Part shown: positions 43,143 through 51,566 of the stretch, piece after piece
Layout: every line of letters begins with the position of its first letter
How positions within the stretch are numbered: position 1 is the stretch's first letter
NCBI RefSeq assembly: GCF_034262375.1
Contig: NZ_CP139558.1
Coordinates: 3,844,001 to 3,908,000 of the forward strand
Source of the DNA: Mucilaginibacter sabulilitoris
Lineage (GTDB): Bacteria; Bacteroidota; Bacteroidia; Sphingobacteriales; Sphingobacteriaceae
Length of the DNA: 64,000 bases
Direction of reading: 5' to 3'
The notes under the pieces: model-generated
Database searches by the model: none
Told to the model about the DNA's origin: nothing
The model's input: only the letters and a program-made list of their open reading frames with translations
Translations under genes and position numbers: made by a program

Positions 43143-43733
43143 TTAATCAAATTGCTCCTTTAAACGCACCAGGCGATCAATCATCAGGTTAAGTTTTTCT
43201 TCCTCGTTTTTAAACATACGGGGCTTTAAATAAAAGGTGGTGAACAAGAACCATATTATTGTAAAGCCGTAAGTGATGAGTTTAAATGGGAGGGAAGCGG
43301 TTTCGAGTACTTCGATTAGATAGAGGGCAAGACCGCCGCTGATGAGTAATGTGTAGATATAATAGAACCAGCCAATTACTTTAGTTCTGTTTTTTTGATA
43401 GGCTTTCAAACTGTCAAGGTATTCGGCGGGGTTAAGGGTTGCATCGCGCTTGCTTAATATGTGGTAGTGCCTTACTATGAGCGAGAGGTACATAAGCATG
43501 GTGACCAGCACAATCAAAATACCCACTGTGGTTACCCACGATTTAAAGGCCAGAAAAAATGTAATGATGAACGCGAATATGGTTATCACCACCATGGCCA
43601 CTATACTCCAGTATAACTTTGTAGTTATGCTGCGAATCCCCTTCTTTACCTGCTTCAGCACCTCATCCACCGAAAGCTGATCTGGCTTTGGCTGTCCCTG
43701 CCAAACCGACATCAAATGATCAAAGTCTTTCAT
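43143..43733 (-). CDS. Membrane protein paired with ECF sigma factor, possible anti-sigma
   Basis: 196 aa. A cytoplasmic N-terminus of ~40 residues (MKDFDHLMSVWQGQPKPDQ) precedes four membrane helices (about 42-62, 67-87, 120-140, 148-168) and a charged cytoplasmic tail with a short coiled coil. It starts inside the last 14 bp of the sigma-factor gene, so the two are translationally coupled. Sigma/anti-sigma pairs usually have this order, but no zinc-binding ZAS motif is visible, so the role rests on context. Confidence 0.7.
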   Translation of the reverse strand: MKDFDHLMSVWQGQPKPDQLSVDEVLKQVKKGIRSITTKLYWSIVAMVVITIFAFIITFFLAFKSWVTTVGILIVLVTMLMYLSLIVRHYHILSKRDATLNPAEYLDSLKAYQKNRTKVIGWFYYIYTLLISGGLALYLIEVLETASLPFKLITYGFTIIWFLFTTFYLKPRMFKNEEEKLNLMIDRLVRLKEQFD

Positions 43734-44217
43734 ACTGGTTATATAATTCTGTTAACTTCTGTTTTATACGATAAATTTTCACTCTCAGGTTCCCTTCTGA
43801 TATACCCGAAATATCTGCTATTTCGGGGTATGGCACTTCATCAAGCACCATGGTTATTATAATTCTTTCTGACTCCTCGAGCTTTGAAATACACTTGTAC
43901 AACAAAGCCACCTGCTCGTTTTTATCTGATAGTTCCTCTCTTTTGGTTTCGGCTATTTGGGGGGTAAGTTCGTCTTTAGCCTGTCGTTTTTCTGAACGTA
44001 AGTAAGTTAAACAAGTATTTACGGCAATCCGGTATATCCAGGTTGATATCATGGCCTGGTTACGGAACTTTTCTAAATTTTGCCAAACTTTTAAAAAAGT
44101 TTCCTGCAAAAGGTCGTTCGCGGCATCATCATCGCCGGTGTAACCATAGCACAAATGGAATATCTTTTTAGAATTAGCCTCATATATTTGCTTGAATGCT
44201 GCTTCTTTGTTGGCCAC
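43720..44217 (-). CDS. ECF-type RNA polymerase sigma factor
   Basis: 165 aa with a GTG start. Region 2 is FHLCYGYTGDDDAANDLLQETFLKVWQ (about 17-43), and region 4 contains DEVPYPEIADISGISEGNLRVKIYRIKQKL (about 125-154). It directs RNA polymerase to a small regulon. The neighbouring overlapping membrane protein is the likely regulator. No promoter copy could be predicted, since the binding sequence of this ECF group is unknown to me. Confidence 0.92.
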   Translation of the reverse strand: MANKEAAFKQIYEANSKKIFHLCYGYTGDDDAANDLLQETFLKVWQNLEKFRNQAMISTWIYRIAVNTCLTYLRSEKRQAKDELTPQIAETKREELSDKNEQVALLYKCISKLEESERIIITMVLDEVPYPEIADISGISEGNLRVKIYRIKQKLTELYNQYERL

Positions 44218-44262
44218 AGTGTTAATAGATTTTTAAGTTTAGATTACGTTTATACCTATATG

Positions 44263-44790
44263 TTACAACAGGTAATCATTCTTTTTAAACCATCCCAATT
44301 TTTTTTCCGCCTCCTCTATTAAGTTGTTGTAACCTTCGGCATAGTCAAACTGCAGGTCTTCATGCAGCTTGCTTATCAGCGTCCTTGTTTTTTCTACCTG
44401 CCTGGTTAATATCAGCCTGATGGGTTTGTAGGATGTGCGCCTATCGGCATATTCGAGGTAATTATCACAAAAATTTAAGAGTAATTCAATTTCGGCCCCC
44501 TTTGATCCTGTAAATTTGGTGTATTTGCTTAACAGCCTCAAAATTTTACGCATCCCTTTAGCTGCATGATAACTTAAAGCAGGTAACTGACTGAACATAA
44601 AGCCTGCTTCGGCCTTAACTTTTTCAATAAAGGCAGTTTCGTCATGGGCTTCAAATAGTAAATAGGCCAGCAATTCTTTGTTCTCTTTTTTATAACGTGC
44701 CAAACGGAGCAATAATTCAGTTAACTGTTCATTGGGCAGGTGCTGAATTTCTTTTTTGATATGCTGTAATCCGTAAGAGCTTATGTTCAT
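44263..44790 (-). CDS. Unknown all-alpha protein
   Basis: 175 aa, no signal peptide or membrane segment. It is highly charged and helical, with LRLARYKKENKELLAYLLFEAHDE, an aromatic tail and many leucines in heptad-like spacing. I recognise no family. It lies 45 bp upstream of the sigma-factor gene on the same strand and could be in its operon. It is divergent from the symporter gene (55 bp). Confidence 0.7.
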   Translation of the reverse strand: MNISSYGLQHIKKEIQHLPNEQLTELLLRLARYKKENKELLAYLLFEAHDETAFIEKVKAEAGFMFSQLPALSYHAAKGMRKILRLLSKYTKFTGSKGAEIELLLNFCDNYLEYADRRTSYKPIRLILTRQVEKTRTLISKLHEDLQFDYAEGYNNLIEEAEKKLGWFKKNDYLL

Positions 44791-44845
44791 GTTGTTTTTA
44801 AATATTTTAGCAAAATATTAAATAGTTGTAGTTTAGCGCCCTCTA

Positions 44846-46228
44846 ATGGGTTATATGCAAAAAAAAAGCAAGCTTACACTTTATATTTTTATAGCACTTA
44901 TACTGGGTATAATAGCCGGTTATATTTACAATGTTAGTGTAATTAAAGCCATTAACGATAATATTAACACCGCCGATGCTCAGGTAAAAGCCATAAATAC
45001 CAAATTGGTTTTACTAAATGACACTACCGCTGCTGAGCATATAGCGTTAAGAGCCCAAAAACTACAACAATTAAAGATCAGTAAAGATAATAATTCTATA
45101 CGCGAGGGTAAGCTGGAAGGTTTTACCATTTTGAGCGATATATTTTTAAGGCTGATAAAAATGATAGTGGCGCCGCTTGTTTTTACCACGCTGGTGGTGG
45201 GTGTCGCCAAAGTAGGGGATATTAAGGCTGTTGGCCGAATTGGCGGTAAAACCATGCTTTGGTTTTTAAGCGCTACGCTGGTGTCACTTTTATTGGGGAT
45301 GCTTTTTGTAAATGTGTTTGAGCCCGGAAAAGTAATGCATCTTCCATTGCCCAATAGCTATTTAAGTACCGGGATCAAAAAATCGGCACTGTCGTTAACA
45401 GATTTTATCGGGCATGTTTTCCCCAGAAGCTTTATTGAAGCTATGGCCAATAACGAAATACTGCAAATAGTAGTCTTCTCCCTATTTTTTGGAGTAGCGA
45501 CTGCGGCTATCGGTGAGCAGGGCAAAATTGTTATAAAAGCAATGGATGCCATTGCTCATGTGATACTGAAAATAACCGGCTATGTGATGAAAATGGCGCC
45601 ACTGGCAGTTTTTGGAGCTATAACCGCGGTAATTGCCAAGCAGGGACTGGGGGTTTTATCTACTTATGGTATTTTCATTAGCGAGTTTTATTTCGCGCTT
45701 ATTATGCTTTGGGCCGTTATCATTTTCGCCGGCTTTGTTGTGCTGCGTAAACCGGTATTTAAATTGGTAGGTAATATAAAAGATGCCATGCTGATAGCTT
45801 TTAGTACATCTACAAGCGAGGCCGCCTACCCGAGGGTACTTATTGAGCTGGAGCGTTTTGGGTGCAGCAACAAAATTGTAAGTTTTGTACTGCCACTGGG
45901 TTACTCGTTTAATTTGGATGGCTCCATGATGTACATGACCTTTGCTTCCCTGTTCCTGGCGCAGTCCTACGATATTCATCTGTCTTTCGGGCATCAGTTG
46001 TCAATGCTGCTGGTATTGATGCTTACCAGTAAAGGGGTAGCGGGTGTTCCAAGGGCATCGCTGGTAGTTATAGCGGCCACCTTATCTATGTTCAATATTC
46101 CGGAGGCAGGTTTGTTCCTGCTGATCGGTATCGACCCATTGCTTGATATGGGGCGTTCAGCAACCAACGTACTAGGTAATGCCATGGCTACTGCTGTTGT
46201 AAGCAAATGGGAAGGGGAACTAAAATAA
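44846..46228 (+). CDS. Dicarboxylate/amino acid:cation symporter (DAACS)
   Basis: 460 aa, 8 membrane helices plus two re-entrant hairpins. The serine-rich hairpin (STSTSEAAYPRVL), NLDGSMMYM and GIDPLLDMGRSATNVLGN are substrate- and Na+-site motifs of the GltP/DctA family. A periplasmic insert of about 60 residues follows helix 1 (residues 30-80), with a predicted short coiled coil. Substrate is glutamate/aspartate or C4-dicarboxylates. An alternative start at the fourth residue is possible. The palindrome 46224-46397 follows. Confidence 0.9.
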   Translation: MGYMQKKSKLTLYIFIALILGIIAGYIYNVSVIKAINDNINTADAQVKAINTKLVLLNDTTAAEHIALRAQKLQQLKISKDNNSIREGKLEGFTILSDIFLRLIKMIVAPLVFTTLVVGVAKVGDIKAVGRIGGKTMLWFLSATLVSLLLGMLFVNVFEPGKVMHLPLPNSYLSTGIKKSALSLTDFIGHVFPRSFIEAMANNEILQIVVFSLFFGVATAAIGEQGKIVIKAMDAIAHVILKITGYVMKMAPLAVFGAITAVIAKQGLGVLSTYGIFISEFYFALIMLWAVIIFAGFVVLRKPVFKLVGNIKDAMLIAFSTSTSEAAYPRVLIELERFGCSNKIVSFVLPLGYSFNLDGSMMYMTFASLFLAQSYDIHLSFGHQLSMLLVLMLTSKGVAGVPRASLVVIAATLSMFNIPEAGLFLLIGIDPLLDMGRSATNVLGNAMATAVVSKWEGELK

Positions 46229-46397
46229 TTATTGAATTATTGATTTTTGGAAGCGCAAATCAAATTCTTAAAATTGCACCCCATCAAGAAAAACGGTATC
46301 AACAAACAAAAAAATATAAATATATCAAGTAAAAAACTCAAAATTCGGTAACTCAATAATTCAATATTCAATAACTCAATAATTCAATAATTAAAAC
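46224..46397. repeat. Imperfect palindrome of ATTATTGA octamers with a long loop
   Basis: The left part (46224-46247) has two ATTATTGA words. The reverse complement of the right part (46350-46395) has ATTATTGA, ATTATTGA, GTTATTGA, ATATTGA, ATTATTGA. The arms are separated by about 100 bp of AT-rich DNA. It lies between the symporter gene and the next gene. Confidence 0.82.
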
Positions 46398-46901
46398 ATG
46401 TCCGACCGTTCAAAAAAGATATTTTTCGCGCTTACCATCATTGTTCCATTTTTGGTTTACTGCTTTTACTATTATGGTATGATGATCAAAAACGCCCCTT
46501 ACAGGTTCTCTGATTTTGATTCGATAACGTTCGCCTACGGTCCGGTTGATAGCCTGGTAAATAGGTACGATTCAAAAACAGGCGATTACCAGTATGTAGA
46601 CAGACGAGATTCGCTGGTAAAAATGCATTTAAGACTTACCAACGACGATTTATTATACCTGCACCGTAAAGCGGCAGATCTTGGTTTCTGGGATTTTCCG
46701 GTAAAAGAACTGGCTGATAGCACACACGGAAAAAACAAATCTATACGCTATATTATTGAGTTTAAATACAAGAAAAAAAGCAAGCGGGTAGTGTTTGATA
46801 CCGAGTATGCCGGCGACGTGAGGCTAATAGATGCAAATAAGACCCTGATTAAGGAAATAAGACAAAGTTTATATACGGCTGAAGAAAGACTGAAAAAATA
46901 A
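46398..46901 (+). CDS. Unknown membrane-anchored protein
   Basis: 167 aa. One N-terminal membrane helix (about 10-30, FFALTIIVPFLVYCFYYYG) is followed by a soluble domain outside the cytoplasm with alternating charged strands (SIRYIIEFKYKKKSKRVVFD). I recognise no family. It precedes rplU by 75 bp but has its own preceding repeat region, so it is probably not part of the ribosomal operon. Confidence 0.68.
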   Translation: MSDRSKKIFFALTIIVPFLVYCFYYYGMMIKNAPYRFSDFDSITFAYGPVDSLVNRYDSKTGDYQYVDRRDSLVKMHLRLTNDDLLYLHRKAADLGFWDFPVKELADSTHGKNKSIRYIIEFKYKKKSKRVVFDTEYAGDVRLIDANKTLIKEIRQSLYTAEERLKK

Positions 46902-46912
46902 CATATAGTATG

Positions 46913-46943
46913 TTGTTTTTTAAATAATCAATCCCTATATTTG
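46913..46943 (+). promoter_or_regulatory. Promoter of rplU-rpmA
   Basis: TTG at 46913-46915 and TATATTTG at 46936-46943 with a 20-bp spacer match the Bacteroidota -33/-7 consensus exactly. They lie 33 bp before the rplU ATG. Confidence 0.82.
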
Positions 46944-46975
46944 CACCTCGAATTTTAAAACAATAATTAACAAAC

Positions 46976-47284
46976 ATGTACGCAATAGTAAGTATAGCCG
47001 GACAGCAATTTAAGGTTGCAAAAGACCAGCAGATCTTTGTACACAGGTTACAAGGCGATGAGGGCGCTAGTATTGAATTTGACAGTGTATTGTTAGCAGA
47101 AAACGAAGGTAAATTCAAATTAGGTTCTGATTTGAAAGGCGCTAAAGTATCGGCTAAGATCGTGTCTCATTTAAAAGGTGATAAAGTGATCATCTTCAAA
47201 AAGAAAAGAAGAAAAGGTTACAAAAAGAAAAACGGTCACCGTCAGCAATTTACCAAGATCGAGATCACTGGTATTACATTATAA
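46976..47284 (+). CDS. rplU: 50S ribosomal protein L21
   Basis: 102 aa, normal length. YAIVSIAGQQFKVAKDQ at the N-terminus and KKKRRKGYKKKNGHRQQFT near the C-terminus are L21 signatures that contact 23S rRNA. It starts the rplU-rpmA operon under a strong promoter and is followed by rpmA after 48 bp. Codon use is visibly more biased than in neighbouring genes, as expected for a highly expressed gene. Confidence 0.97.
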   Translation: MYAIVSIAGQQFKVAKDQQIFVHRLQGDEGASIEFDSVLLAENEGKFKLGSDLKGAKVSAKIVSHLKGDKVIIFKKKRRKGYKKKNGHRQQFTKIEITGITL

Positions 47285-47332
47285 TTAAAGTTTAAACCGA
47301 GCCGATTGATTGGCTCATAAAAGATATTAACA

Positions 47333-47770
47333 ATGGCACACAAAAAAGGGGCCGGTAGTTCCAGAAACGGCCGTGAGTCGCATAGCAAACGTTTAGGTAT
47401 CAAAATTTTCGGTGGTCAGCCAGCTATTGCAGGTAACATCATCGTTCGTCAGCGTGGTACTAAACACAATCCTGGCGTTAACGTAGGTATCGGTCGTGAT
47501 CATACATTATTTGCATTAGCTGATGGACAGGTAGTTTTCAGAAAGAAAGCTGATAACCGTTCATACGTTTCTGTAGTACCGTTTGAAGTAGCGCCGGTTG
47601 CAGAAGATGCAGCGCCTGCACCTAAAGCAAAAGCAGAAAAGAAAGTAGTTGAAGCACCAGCTCCGGTAGCTGAAGCTGTTGCAGAAGAAGCTCCAAAAGC
47701 AAAAAAAGTAGCAGCTCCAAAAGCAAAGAAAGCTGATACAGAAGCAACTGAAGAAGCAGCAGCTGAGTAA
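47333..47770 (+). CDS. rpmA: 50S ribosomal protein L27 with long Ala/Lys/Glu-rich tail
   Basis: 145 aa. Residues 1-85 are a standard L27 (MAHKKGAGSSRNGRESHSKR, with GNIIVRQRGTKHNPG). It continues with about 60 residues of low-complexity A/P/K/E sequence (residues 86-145) that is not part of the usual 85-aa L27. The frame is intact with good codon bias, so the tail is real coding. The N-terminus begins directly with the mature-like AHKKG, without the cleaved leader of Firmicutes. A strong terminator follows. Confidence 0.95.
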   Translation: MAHKKGAGSSRNGRESHSKRLGIKIFGGQPAIAGNIIVRQRGTKHNPGVNVGIGRDHTLFALADGQVVFRKKADNRSYVSVVPFEVAPVAEDAAPAPKAKAEKKVVEAPAPVAEAVAEEAPKAKKVAAPKAKKADTEATEEAAAE

Positions 47771-47793
47771 TTAGCTGAAACTTTACAAATATT

Positions 47794-47828
47794 AAAAAGT
47801 CCCGGTCATTATTGATCGGGACTTTTTT
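47794..47828 (+). terminator. Rho-independent terminator of rplU-rpmA
   Basis: AAAAAGTCCCGGTCA pairs with TGATCGGGACTTTTTT, a strong GC-rich stem with a T-run starting at 47823. It ends 58 bp after the rpmA stop. Confidence 0.95.
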
Positions 47829-47841
47829 GTTTGAATAAACC

Positions 47842-48262
47842 GGGTGTCATGGTGAGCCACTTCGAAGCATGGCGGTGGGGCCTCTACGCACGAGTCTTCG
47901 ACAGGCTCAGACTGACATGCCTACCTTTTTATTTTATGCTCAAGAAAAAACAGGGGGTGTCATGGTGAGCTCAGTCGAACCATGGTGAGTAGGGCTTCTA
48001 CGCGCGAGTCTTCGACAGGCTCAGACCGACACAGTTCCTTTTTTATTTATACTCAAACAAAAACAGGAGGTCATGGTGAGCACCGTCGAACCATGGTGGG
48101 TAGGGCTTTACGCGCGAGTCTTCGACAGGCTCAGACTGACACAGTTCCTTTTTTATTTATACTCAAACAAAAACAGGAGGTCATGGTGAGCACCGTCGAA
48201 CCATGGTGGATGGGCTTCTACGCACGAGTCTTCGACAGGCTCAGATTGACATGGCCTCCCTT
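47842..48262. repeat. Four tandem copies of a 110-113 bp repeat
   Basis: Units start with TCATGGTGAGC at 47847, 47960, 48071 and 48181 (periods 113, 111, 110 bp). Each has CGAACCATGGTGGG, then CGCGAGTCTTCGACAGGCTC and a TGACA end. The first three units are followed by an AT-rich tail with ACTCAA and AAAACAGG; the fourth has no tail. Copies three and four are almost identical, which points to recent duplication. Short open frames across it are repeat artefacts. Confidence 0.9.
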
Positions 48263-48271
48263 ATTTAATTA

Positions 48272-49246
48272 TCAATGCTCTCTCACCAGTAAATGATCTG
48301 CAAAAAACCGTAGGTGTTGTTTGCGCTCTTCGGGCAGGTTAATGCTATCCAGTGCCCCAAAAGCTTGTTCGGCATATGTTTGCATGGCTTGCTCGGCATA
48401 TTGCCGTATTTGTAACTGACTGTATATACCGGTTACCGCAGTTACTTTTTCTGCCGCATCAAAGGTTTGGTTGTTTAACCAATTGCTCAGTTCATCGGCC
48501 TGTGCATCTTTAGCCAGTTCAAGGGCTTTAATAAGCAAGTAGGTTTTTTTGTTGGATATAATATCGCCTCCAACCTGTTTGCCAAATTTACCCGGGTCGC
48601 CGTAAACATCAAGTATATCATCCTGTAATTGAAAGGCCACGCCCAGGTTAACACCAAAATTGTATAGTAATTGTGCATCGGCCGATGTAGCACCGCCTAT
48701 AATAGCACCAATTTTGAGCGTTCCGCCCAATAATACCGCGGTTTTAAGACGTATCATGGTCAGGTACTCGTCAATGCTTACATTTTGGCGCTTTTCAAAG
48801 CTCATGTCAATCTGCTGGCCTTCGCATACACCTGTGGCGGTTTCGTTAAAAACATCCATTACACGGCGCAAAATGGCGTCCTGTACCTTCATCATCAGTT
48901 TGTTCGATTCCACCATCATGGCATCGCCCGAAAGAATTGCTACATTGGCGTTCCACTTTTCGTGTACGGTTGTCTGACCGCGACGGAGTGGGGCCTTATC
49001 CATAATATCGTCATGCATCAGGGTGAAGTTATGGAACACCTCAATTGCCAGGGCAGGTTGAACGGCACCTTCCACGTCGCCGCCGAAAAGGTCGCAGGCC
49101 ATAAGCAGCAGGGCAGGACGCAGGCGTTTACCGCCCAGGGCCAGAATATAACTTATAGGTTCGTATAAGTCGGCAGGGGTTTCCGGAAAAGATAGTTTAT
49201 CAACCGCTTCATTTATCAGTGCCTGCAGATCTGTAAGTTTCTTCAT
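48272..49246 (-). CDS. Trans-isoprenyl diphosphate synthase
   Basis: 324 aa from the ATG at 49246. The frame is open to 49276, but those 10 residues come from the adjacent palindrome. Aspartate-rich motifs are DDIMD (79-83) and DDILD (209-213), with GGKRLRPALLLMA before the first. Phe74, five residues before the first DDxxD, is a bulky residue that in related enzymes limits chain length to about C15-C20, so a GGPP- or FPP-like product is more likely than a quinone side chain. It is downstream of rnr by 89 bp, with the palindrome 49250-49333 between. Confidence 0.88.
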   Translation of the reverse strand: MKKLTDLQALINEAVDKLSFPETPADLYEPISYILALGGKRLRPALLLMACDLFGGDVEGAVQPALAIEVFHNFTLMHDDIMDKAPLRRGQTTVHEKWNANVAILSGDAMMVESNKLMMKVQDAILRRVMDVFNETATGVCEGQQIDMSFEKRQNVSIDEYLTMIRLKTAVLLGGTLKIGAIIGGATSADAQLLYNFGVNLGVAFQLQDDILDVYGDPGKFGKQVGGDIISNKKTYLLIKALELAKDAQADELSNWLNNQTFDAAEKVTAVTGIYSQLQIRQYAEQAMQTYAEQAFGALDSINLPEERKQHLRFFADHLLVREH

Positions 49247-49249
49247 ATT

Positions 49250-49333
49250 ATTAGTTAGTGGTGAGTGGTTGATCAAGTAACTATAACGGGAGATAACCGA
49301 TTAACTACTCACTCAATCAACCACACACTAATA
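49250..49333. repeat. Imperfect palindrome of TTAGTGTG-like octamers
   Basis: TATTAGTTAGTGGTGAGTGG on the left and its inverted counterpart within 49301-49333 (reverse complement TATTAGTGTGTGGTTGATTG) enclose a short AT-rich centre. It sits between rnr and the prenyl synthase gene and extends that gene's open frame upstream. Confidence 0.75.
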
Positions 49334-49335
49334 TA

Positions 49336-51471
49336 TCATTCCTGTACTAATGAAAAATCAATTTGTTTTTTTGTAAGGTCAACGTTCTTTACTTTGATCC
49401 TCACCTCATCGCCCAGCTGGTATATTTTCTTTTTACGCTGGCCAATGATGGCATAATTTTTCTCGTCCAAAGTATAAAAATCATCAGATATATCGCGCAA
49501 ACGGATCATGCCTTCGCATTTATTTTCAATGATCTCCACATACATGCCCCATTCGGTAACGCCTGATATAATACCGGTAAATATATTGCCTACCTGATCT
49601 TTCAAATACTCAGCCTGTTTGTATTTTACCGAGGCGCGCTCCGCATCGGCAGCTTTTTTCTCCATTTGCGAGCTGTGCGAACATAGTTTTTCATAATGCT
49701 CAGCATTGGCCGACTGGCCGCCGTTTAAGTAATGAAACAATAGCCTGTGAACCATCACATCCGGGTAACGGCGTATTGGCGATGTGAAATGCGTATAATG
49801 GTCAAATGCCAAACCGTAATGGTTGCTGGTTTTGGTGGTATATATGGCTTTGGCCATTGAACGGATAGCCAGTTGGGTAAGCACGTTTTGCTCCTTTTTG
49901 CCTTCCACATCTTCCATCAGGAAGTTAAGTGACCGGGCGGTTTCCTTGTCAGATTTGGTATTGATCTTGTAACCGAAACGGGCAGCAAACTGTGCAAAGT
50001 TGGCCAGCGCATCGGGTTTGGGCGAATCATGCGTACGATACACAAATGTGTATTTATGCTTGCCTTTACCCATTTTGCTTACATGTTCGGCAACTTTGCG
50101 GTTAGCCAAAAGCATAAAATCTTCAATGAGCTTGTGGGCATCCTTACGTTCTTTTACATAAACGCCAATAGGCTTACCATGGTCATCAAGCTTAAATTTA
50201 ATTTCTGTGGCTTCAAAGCTTATAGCGCCACTTTTAAATTTACGTTCGCGCAGTTTGTAGGCCAGCGCATTGAGCGTTAGTATTTCATTTACAAAATCCC
50301 CGGCTTTGTTTTCAATTACTTCCTGCACTTCTTCGTAAGTAAAACGCCTGTCGGAATAAATAATGGTTTTACCGTACCATTCATTCATGATATAGGCGTT
50401 TTGATCCAGCTCAAATACTGCCGAAAAGCAAAGCTTATCTTCTTTAGGTCGCAGGGAGCAAAGCCCGTTAGACAGGCGCTCGGGCAGCATGGGGATCACC
50501 CTGTCTACAAGGTAAACTGAGGTGGCGCGTTCCAGCGCTTCCTTATCCAGGGCAGAGTCGGGCGCTATATAATGCGATACGTCGGCGATGTGTACACCTA
50601 CTTCATAATTGCCGTTCTCCAGCTGTCTGAATGACAAGGCATCATCAAAATCCTTGGCATCAAAAGGGTCAATGGTGAATGTGGTGATATTCCTGAAATC
50701 GCGTCTTTTAGCTATCTCCTGGGGACTAATAAAATCTGAAATGGCTTCGGCTTCATGCTCCACTTCGGCCGGGAATGATAGGGGAAAGCCATATTCGGCG
50801 AGTATGGCATTCATTTCGGTGTCATTCTCGCCCTGGGCGCCCAGTATATGTTTTATACGACCAATGGGGTTCTTCGCATCGGTTGGCCAGTCGGTAATTT
50901 CGGCTACAGCTTTTATCCCGTTTTTAGCACCGTTTAATTCGCTGATGGGGATAAAAATATCGTGCATCATTTTACGGTCGTCCGGGATAAAAAAGGCAAA
51001 GCGTTCCGATAGTTTCACGACACCTGTAAACTCCATTTTGGCACGCTGCAAAATTTCAATAATCTCGCCTTCCTTGCGTTTGCCCTTGCTTTTGGCGTAT
51101 ACGTAAACCTTAACCCGGTCGCCGTTTAGTGCATTGCGTAATTTACGTGGTGCAATAAAAATATCGCTCTCAAATTCATCATCGGTAACAATAAAGGCCG
51201 ATCCGTCATTAGTCAGGTCTACCTTGCCTTCAACAAATGTTTTGAGCTCAAGCAGCTGGAATTTGCCGGGCGAAAGCTCCTTTAATACCGATTTTTTGGC
51301 TTCGTCTTTTAATATATCAAATATGATCTCGCGCGATTCGGGATCGCGCACATTTAGTTTAGCAGAAACTTGTTTGTAATTTAACGGCGTATTGCCGTTT
51401 TGTTCAAATATGTCAAGTACCATTTGAGTGAGCACCTGAACTATAGAAGAATTGTTTTTCTTTTTAGACAT
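49336..51471 (-). CDS. rnr: Ribonuclease R
   Basis: 711 aa from the ATG at 51471 (MSKKKNNSS). Cold-shock domains occupy about 60-220. The RNB catalytic domain contains the aspartate cluster in FTIDPFDAKDFDDALS and the HFTSPIRRYPDVMVHRLL helix. The S1 domain is near the C-terminus (GIISGVTEWGMYVEI). It degrades structured RNA 3' to 5'. The N-terminal winged helix (YKQVSAKLN) is present. It is upstream of the prenyl synthase gene and downstream of the peptide ABC ATPase gene. Confidence 0.95.
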   Translation of the reverse strand: MSKKKNNSSIVQVLTQMVLDIFEQNGNTPLNYKQVSAKLNVRDPESREIIFDILKDEAKKSVLKELSPGKFQLLELKTFVEGKVDLTNDGSAFIVTDDEFESDIFIAPRKLRNALNGDRVKVYVYAKSKGKRKEGEIIEILQRAKMEFTGVVKLSERFAFFIPDDRKMMHDIFIPISELNGAKNGIKAVAEITDWPTDAKNPIGRIKHILGAQGENDTEMNAILAEYGFPLSFPAEVEHEAEAISDFISPQEIAKRRDFRNITTFTIDPFDAKDFDDALSFRQLENGNYEVGVHIADVSHYIAPDSALDKEALERATSVYLVDRVIPMLPERLSNGLCSLRPKEDKLCFSAVFELDQNAYIMNEWYGKTIIYSDRRFTYEEVQEVIENKAGDFVNEILTLNALAYKLRERKFKSGAISFEATEIKFKLDDHGKPIGVYVKERKDAHKLIEDFMLLANRKVAEHVSKMGKGKHKYTFVYRTHDSPKPDALANFAQFAARFGYKINTKSDKETARSLNFLMEDVEGKKEQNVLTQLAIRSMAKAIYTTKTSNHYGLAFDHYTHFTSPIRRYPDVMVHRLLFHYLNGGQSANAEHYEKLCSHSSQMEKKAADAERASVKYKQAEYLKDQVGNIFTGIISGVTEWGMYVEIIENKCEGMIRLRDISDDFYTLDEKNYAIIGQRKKKIYQLGDEVRIKVKNVDLTKKQIDFSLVQE

Positions 51472-51566
51472 ACATAAGTATTTACGCAAAGATACGGAAT
51501 TTGCCTGTTAAGCGATTGGGGTTTGGGCGATGTACAAAAAGGCTTCGTTATAAAAAACGTATGCCG

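Noticed and set aside
47842..48262. CRISPR array
   Set aside because: Units of 110-113 bp are repeated almost entirely with no unique spacers, and no cas genes are in the window.
47982..48296. 104-aa open frame across the tandem repeat after rpmA
   Set aside because: Its protein is just the repeated unit read in one frame; it contains the same segment twice and has no independent coding signal.
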